Assembly (NCBI GenBank): GCA_012295275.1
Contig: CM022666.1
Coordinates: forward strand, 1,495,001 to 1,522,500
Direction of reading: 5' to 3'
Source of the DNA: Chrysomallon squamiferum
Lineage: Eukaryota; Mollusca; Gastropoda; Neomphalida; Peltospiridae
Length of the DNA: 27,500 bases
A program made the translations under genes and the position numbers. The notes beneath the pieces were generated by a model, which saw only the letters and a program-made list of their open reading frames with translations, had not been told where the DNA came from and ran no database searches. This document shows, in pieces, positions 22,863 to 27,500 of the stretch; the stretch's first letter is position 1; the number at the start of each line of letters is the position of its first letter.

Positions 22863-23383
22863 AACGTACAGTTTGCCAAAAAATATTATATAACTTAAAG
22901 AATGATATGAAAAAAAAAAAATTGAAAGTAAAAAATACAAACATGAAACACATTTGAATATAATTTATGCTAATTTTTAACTGAATTAAAAAAAAAAAAA
23001 TTAAAAACATTAATATAAATTAAAAAAAAAAAACCAAAACACATAACAGTTTGAGAGTGTTTGTTGAATGTTATTTGTATTTATGAAAGTTTGCACTGAT
23101 GTTGGATTTGACTGAATACATATACCATACTGGTAACTACATATCATGATTTTATAATATGAATTAAAGTTACAGTCTGAAATACATCTCGGTCCCTTTA
23201 TCAGATTATTTCTTACTATTATTTAATACATCTAATTTTAAAAGTTTTTATACTTTAATATTTGAACTTCTTCACTAAAGTTCATTTCATCTCTGCAGAT
23301 TGTAAGCCAGTGTTGTGAAATAATTCCAAGAGTTGTTTAATTTGTAAACTACAATCAAAGCACATTTTTGTTTTATAACTGAC

Positions 23384-23389
23384 AATAAA
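23384..23389 (+). terminator. Candidate polyadenylation signal after exon 6a
   Basis: AATAAA about 520 bases after the exon 6a stop. A use before exon 6b would make exon 6a a true terminal exon. AT-rich context makes chance occurrence likely. Confidence 0.3.
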
Positions 23390-23954
23390 AATTTACAATC
23401 CAGTTTATTATTATTGTTTTTATTACTTATTTATTTATTTAAATGCAAAATTTAGATAAGAAGATAATTGGTATAGTATCTTTCATTTCATATATTTATA
23501 TATTTTCTTATTATTATTTGAAAATACATAGTTATTAATCACAATAACAAATGAGCTTCTTTATTATTATTGTTGTTTTTAAAGGGTTAAATGGAGTGTA
23601 TATTAAACATTGCTTTTGTGTTTTGCTTGCAAGTTACACTTTGTGTATTTCTGCAGACTAATTGTCTGGACTAATCAAATAAGTAAATTATTAAATTATT
23701 TATTTATTGAAAAACAAACCATTGACTGTCACCACCTTTTGAAAGTTTTGTGTTAAAATAGTTTGTTCAGTTTAGCTTTCAAATTTGTTGTTTTAAACTA
23801 AAATGTTTAACAGTTTAATGTGTACATTGTATGGGTACAGAATGTTTAATGTGAATATTGTGCAGATTTTCTTGTCAGAGTTTATTAATTTGCCTTCCCA
23901 GACTCTTGAGATACAGATATTTAAATTTTATTTTAATTTAACCATCCTTTAGTG

Positions 23955-24200
23955 TTACTTTCACTTTCACTTTATTTTCTTTTTACTTTCACTTTCACTT
24001 CATTTTATTTTTACATTTACCTTTGCTTTACTTTTTCTTTTACTTTTAGTTTTATTTTCACTTTATTTTATTTTACTTTACTTTTAATTCACTTTTGCTT
24101 TTGCTTTACTTTATTTTATTTTACTTTTAATCCACTTTCACTTTCTTTACTTTCACTTTCACTTTCACTTTCACTTTTTATTTACATTTATATTTTGACA
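23955..24200 (+). repeat. Degenerate (TTTCAC)n / (TTTTA)n pyrimidine array
   Basis: Hexamers such as TTTCAC and TTTTAC and pentamers such as TTTTA are repeated with drift, clearest at 23961-24000 and 24135-24175. The array ends at the exon 6b acceptor, so it serves as an unusually long polypyrimidine tract. Confidence 0.9.
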
Positions 24201-24207
24201 TTTTCAG

Positions 24208-24932
24208 GAGACAGCGCAGGGGGTAACCTGGCTGCTGCAGTGAGCCTCAAACTTTCCCTCGAGCATCAACCTTCAGAACATCAACCATCACAGGATCAAC
24301 CTTCACAGCATCAACCTTCAGAGCATCAACCTTCAGAGCGTCAACTCTGCTTCCAGTTTCTCATCTACCCGGCGCTGCAGGCCTTCGACTTCGAGCTTCC
24401 GTCCTTCCTGATCCCAGGTCAGCCATTTCTCGACCGAGAGACGATGGCGTTCTTCTGGACGGTGTACGCCGGACTTCCACCGCACACCGTGGCCCAGTTC
24501 GTGCGAAACGAACACACCTCCCCGACTCTGAAAGCCTCGAAATACGCTCGTTACGTAGATCCCCGACAGCTGCCGGAAAAATACCGGAAAACCGACCAGC
24601 CCCGGAAAAAAACGGATTTGAATTTCGGCAACGTCACTTTGTCCGATGAAGTCGACGGAATCATTCTCGACCAGTATTTTGCTCCTCTGATGGCCGGGGA
24701 CCTGTCCAAAGTGCCTCAAGCGATTGTTTTGACCGCTCAGCACGATCCTTTGAGAGACGACGGGCTGTTGTATGTGGAGAGGTTGGCAGCGGCCGGAGTT
24801 GATGCGGTCAACATGCATGCTGTCGACGGGTTTCACATCTACATGACGAATCCAGATTTCTTCCAACTCGCCGAGAAATCGACGAAGCAGTTCGTGGAGT
24901 ATGCGAAAGAAAGATTTGAAAAATGTGCTTAG
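24208..24932 (+). CDS. AADAC-like: Second AADAC-like terminal exon 6b (alternative catalytic half or orphan exon copy)
   Basis: A diverged duplicate of exon 6a. The acceptor ATTTTCAG ends at 24207 with the same phase 1, so G|GA GAC AGC GCA GGG reads GDSAGG; the stop is TAG at 24930-24932. It encodes 240 residues: GDSAGGNLAAAV, a pentapeptide-repeat insert, LIYPALQAFDFELPSF, RNEHTSPTLKASKYARYV, YFAPLMAGDLSKVP, QHDPLRDDGLLYVERL and DGFHIYM. The nucleophile Ser, acid Asp (368 in spliced numbering) and base His (398) are intact. There is no HGGGW, YRLAPE or anchor exon between 22863 and 24207. It can therefore function only by splicing to exon 5 upstream (about 429 residues), or it is an orphan. 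The frame upstream of 24208 is a pyrimidine repeat, not protein. Visibly more GC-rich than exon 6a. Confidence 0.88.
24261..24350 (+). repeat. 15-bp in-frame minisatellite in exon 6b (HQPSE-like repeat)
   Basis: Five 15-bp units (24261-24335), close to GAGCATCAACCTTCA, plus a degenerate sixth to 24350. They encode repeats of E/Q-H/D-Q-P-S. They replace the short loop between the helix after the nucleophile elbow and the next strand (LIYPALQ) and lengthen it by roughly 18 residues compared with exon 6a. Confidence 0.95.
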
Positions 24933-25127
24933 ACTGACTGAGCGACTGTTTTGTTTTTTTTAATTAAGAAAAATAGTTGCCTTAAATTTGATGGATGTTT
25001 GTAAAATAGAGCTTGTTTTTGTTTTTTTGTTTATCCTTTTTGTTGTTGTTTTTTTGTTAAATGCACTCAGGTTTGCAATATCTGAAAATTCATTATGCAC
25101 TGATAATTTAATTGTTAATAATTTTGC

Positions 25128-25177
<50 letters not shown>

Positions 25178-25186
25178 TGTATGTAT
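25128..25186. repeat. (TA)n then (TATG)n microsatellite
   Basis: About 11 TA units followed by about 9 GTAT units, in the exon 6b 3' flank. Confidence 0.97.
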
Positions 25187-25886
25187 AAGTGTGTGTGTGA
25201 TCAACAAAAAAGATGCTTAGATGTTAAGTTTGATATTTCTAAATGTATATTTTATTTTTATTTTACTTTTTAAATTATTTCTTTATTATAATAATAATTT
25301 TTTTTTTTGTATTTGTTGTCAAATTGTAGTTAAATAGTCAAAATTTTACATAACAAATTAGTCTGAAAAAAGAAAAATGATTCTGATGACTTAAGTATGA
25401 AATCTTTATACCCGAGTGAGTGTATTGATGTGTGCATGTTTGTGACAAAACGCTTAATGAAAATAAAATTATTAACTAAATTTATGTTCACCATATGAAT
25501 ATTTTTTGTGCACAGTAATTTTACAGGGTTTGAAAATCCAGTGGTAACACATTATTATTACAACATTGTTATATTTATTCTATTTTTTGCATAATTTTTT
25601 TTTAAATATAATGGCTTGTTATATTTATATTTTTGTCTATTACTTTTTGTTGGAATGATTAATGATTAAACATTTAATAAAATTTAAATATTTTATTGTT
25701 GATGTTAAATTTAAACTTCAACTTCTTCTTCTTCTTCTTCTTCTTATTATTATTAACATTATTGCTGTTACTACTGCTACTACTACTACTACTGTTATTA
25801 ACATTTCCACCTTTTTATCTTAATTCACACACGAATGTTTGTGAATTTCAGCTTTTGTCATTTGCCAGCGTTCTGTTTTTCCTTTA

Positions 25887-25889
25887 AAA

Positions 25890-25934
<45 letters not shown>
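25887..25934. repeat. (AAAT)n microsatellite
   Basis: About 12 uninterrupted AAAT units just beyond the KY-like stop codon, probably in its 3' UTR. Confidence 0.97.
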
Positions 25935-25937
<3 letters not shown>

Positions 25938-25967
25938 AATAATAAAATAAAATAAAATATAGTTTGG

Positions 25968-27499
25968 CTAATAATTAACTGCGGAAATCTTGGACACAAT
26001 CTGAAACTTAAACAATGCGTCGAGACTTCCTGAAAGTTCAGCGCTTCCGAAAACATGAAAGTCTCCCAAGCATTCGGGTTTCATCGAGATTTCAAAAATA
26101 TCGCCGAACTTCTCCGAGTAAACCTGATTCGCCACCATCAGCCGCCTCATGGTTGGCGCAACGCAGCGCAACAACGTCTGCTTGTTCACGAGCAGGTCTC
26201 CACAGAGAGGCTCCAGCACGGTACAGCGGTTCTCCAGAGCTTTGGGGAAGTTGTGAGGAAAGGGAAAGAAATCGGGGTTCGCCGTCTTGTTGCTGACCAA
26301 GAACGAAGCGACGTGGTCGTACGACGTTCCTGCTGGTCCTTTGGCGAAAACCTTCAAAGCGTAAAAACCGATTTTGCCGAATCGCGCCCTGACGTTCAGC
26401 GAGCTCGTGCTGAAGAACAAGCTGACGTAGCGTTTGAGGTCCGCGTTTGCGTCCGCGTGCTCGAGGCGACACGTGACTGGGAACTGGTGTTTTATCGCGA
26501 GGCTGAACTCCAGCTCGCCGTCGGTCGGCGTGAACGTGCTGCAGGAAAAAATGTCCGGGTGGAACCCGTACTCGACGGCTTTGGGAAGGGCCCCCCACGC
26601 GGTGTGGTACTTGGGGAACGGCCTGCACTTCGCGGGCGACGTTTTGCTCTCGGTCAGCAACGCCCCGACGAGCTCGTACTTGCTCTCGTTCGACATCTTG
26701 GCGAAGAGTTTGATCGCGTAGAAACCGGGCCTGGGGAACTTCACGCACACTTTCAGCGAATGTGTTGCGTAGCTGCACATGATGTAGTCCTTGAGATTCT
26801 CGATCTCTTCCTCGGCGAACACCAGGTCGGTCGTTATGGGCACGTATTTGATCGTTCCGATCACGAACTCCAGCTCGCCCGTGCCCGTGTAGAACGTAGC
26901 TTTCGACAAAATGTCTTTCGTGAAGCCGTATTCGAGAACCTTGTTCGTCATTCCCCACGCGGCGTGATGTTCCGGGTACGGGTGTTTCGAAGGGCTCGCC
27001 ACGTTGCACACGATGATGTAGTCGACAAGAGGGCTGTACTGCTTGGCATCGCGGTCGACCTTCCCGAAGAGGGTGAGGTCGTATTTGCCGGGATGCGGAG
27101 GACGGATGTGGACGTTGAACACGCCGTCGCTCTTTCGCAGTATCATGGTAAACCGCTTGTAGTCCTGTTTCGAGACTTTCTCGGTGAAATGACACGTCAC
27201 GTTCTCCAGCAGAGGTCTCATTCCTTGCAGCTGGATGTCCAGCTCCTTGGACACCTGGATCACGTGCTCTCTGTGTGACGTCAGCTCCACCCCCACTGCA
27301 GACTGTGGTGGTGCGGTTTCACGGATCTATTGTACTCCCTCAGCTGCACCGCTGGCTTCAGCAGCTGGAACGGCTGGCTCGCTTTCTCGTTTCGCTTCAT
27401 GAACGGCAGATGCGCGTGAATGAACATCTCAGGGTCGGTGAGGAAGTAAAACTCTTTGAACTTCCAGTTGAACTCGTTGTTGTCGCCGAGGCAGCCGGC
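25968..27499 (-). CDS. KY-like: KY/hillarin-like protein, C-terminal part (partial at window edge, one frame break)
   Basis: The 3' portion of a kyphoscoliosis-peptidase (KY)/hillarin-like gene, whose family pairs a transglutaminase-like core with C-terminal immunoglobulin-like modules and acts at muscle Z-discs or cell-cortex/cytokinesis structures. The catalytic core lies beyond the right edge. The segment 27499 down to about 27295 encodes NEFNWKFKEFYFLTDPEMFI, the stretch that normally follows the core. After a frame break, 442 codons run from 27296 to the stop at 25968-25970. Three tandem modules each end in a similar strand: PGKYDLTLFGK (69-79), PGFYAIKLFAK (190-200), IGFYALKVFAK (309-319). 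Linkers PYPEHHAAWG...EYGF (107-124) and PFPKYHTAWG...EYGF (227-244) are repeats of each other. A last divergent module ends at 442. No introns lie within this 1.5 kb. GTG at 27296 is not a start codon but an internal Val. Confidence 0.92.
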
Positions 27500-27500
27500 C

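Larger units (their letters stand above)
22863..24207 (+). other. Exon 6a 3' flank and intron before exon 6b
   Basis: The exon 6a 3' UTR starts here, with AATAAA at 23384-23389 as a plausible polyadenylation signal about 520 bases after the stop. No sequence resembling lipase exons 1-5 is present. The last 250 bases are the TTTCAC array. Confidence 0.7.
24933..25967. other. Convergent 3' region between exon 6b and the KY-like gene
   Basis: Contains (TA)n(TATG)n at 25128-25186, AATAAA (+) at 25462-25467, AATAAA on the minus strand at 25697-25692, (CTT)n/(CTA)n 25729-25795 and (AAAT)n 25887-25934. These AATAAA hexamers are plausible polyadenylation signals for the two convergent genes. Confidence 0.6.

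Noticed and set aside
23952-24207. N-terminal 85 codons of the open frame containing exon 6b
   Set aside because: This is the TTTCAC pyrimidine array read as Phe/Ser/Leu; the GDSAGG coding starts after the acceptor at 24207.
26055-27278. 407-codon open frame on the plus strand opposite the KY-like gene, and a 367-codon one in another minus frame (26092-27195)
   Set aside because: Both are shadows of a GC-rich coding region: Arg/His/Val-rich, no family motifs, while the KY-like frame has repeated modules and clear signatures.

Overview
The window looks like nuclear DNA from an invertebrate, most likely a lophotrochozoan and probably a mollusc. It is very AT-rich and crowded with microsatellites (TTA, CT, CA, GA, homopolymer A/T). 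Genes have short introns with GT..AG borders, and the three families present (FkbM-type methyltransferase with an N-terminal membrane anchor, AADAC/NCEH1-type lipase, KY/hillarin-type protein) are all animal proteins, with the FkbM form typical of molluscs. The lineage assignment is inference; no rRNA, tRNA or organelle sequence was seen.

Layout. Positions 1-12.4 kb hold no gene I can support: simple repeats, A/T homopolymers, one 12-bp hairpin, and a direct duplication of about 1.8 kb (copy A about 7905-9790, copy B about 10661-12361). Copy B lies directly upstream of the first gene, a single-coding-exon FkbM methyltransferase (+, 12532 to 13440 as read, or 13522 if one base is corrected). 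From 13.5 to 17.9 kb there is again only repeat-rich noncoding DNA. From 17.9 to 22.9 kb lies a six-exon arylacetamide deacetylase / neutral cholesterol ester hydrolase-like lipase (+), reconstructed here from splice sites, phases and family motifs. About 1.35 kb downstream is a second, diverged copy of its last exon (24208-24932) with the same acceptor phase and a full catalytic triad but no upstream exons of its own. From 25968 to the right edge runs the 3' part of a KY/hillarin-like gene on the minus strand, convergent with the lipase and cut by the window end.

Most interesting points. (1) The lipase locus has two complete, phase-compatible terminal exons. The simplest reading is one shared N-terminal half (membrane anchor plus HGGGW oxyanion motif) spliced to either of two catalytic halves; an orphaned exon duplicate is the alternative. 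(2) Each of the three genes carries exactly one single-base reading-frame break beside a short G run (FkbM 13426-13428, lipase 20955-20959, KY-like 27290-27294), with clear family sequence continuing in another frame. Three for three suggests residual indel errors in a long-read assembly rather than three pseudogenes, but the lipase break coincides with an alternative splice donor that would restore frame. (3) The second terminal exon contains an in-frame 15-bp minisatellite coding for a repeated HQPSE-like pentapeptide, and its acceptor sits at the end of a roughly 230-bp TTTCAC-type pyrimidine array.

The three genes have no obvious shared pathway. Proximity looks like ordinary animal gene order, not a functional cluster.
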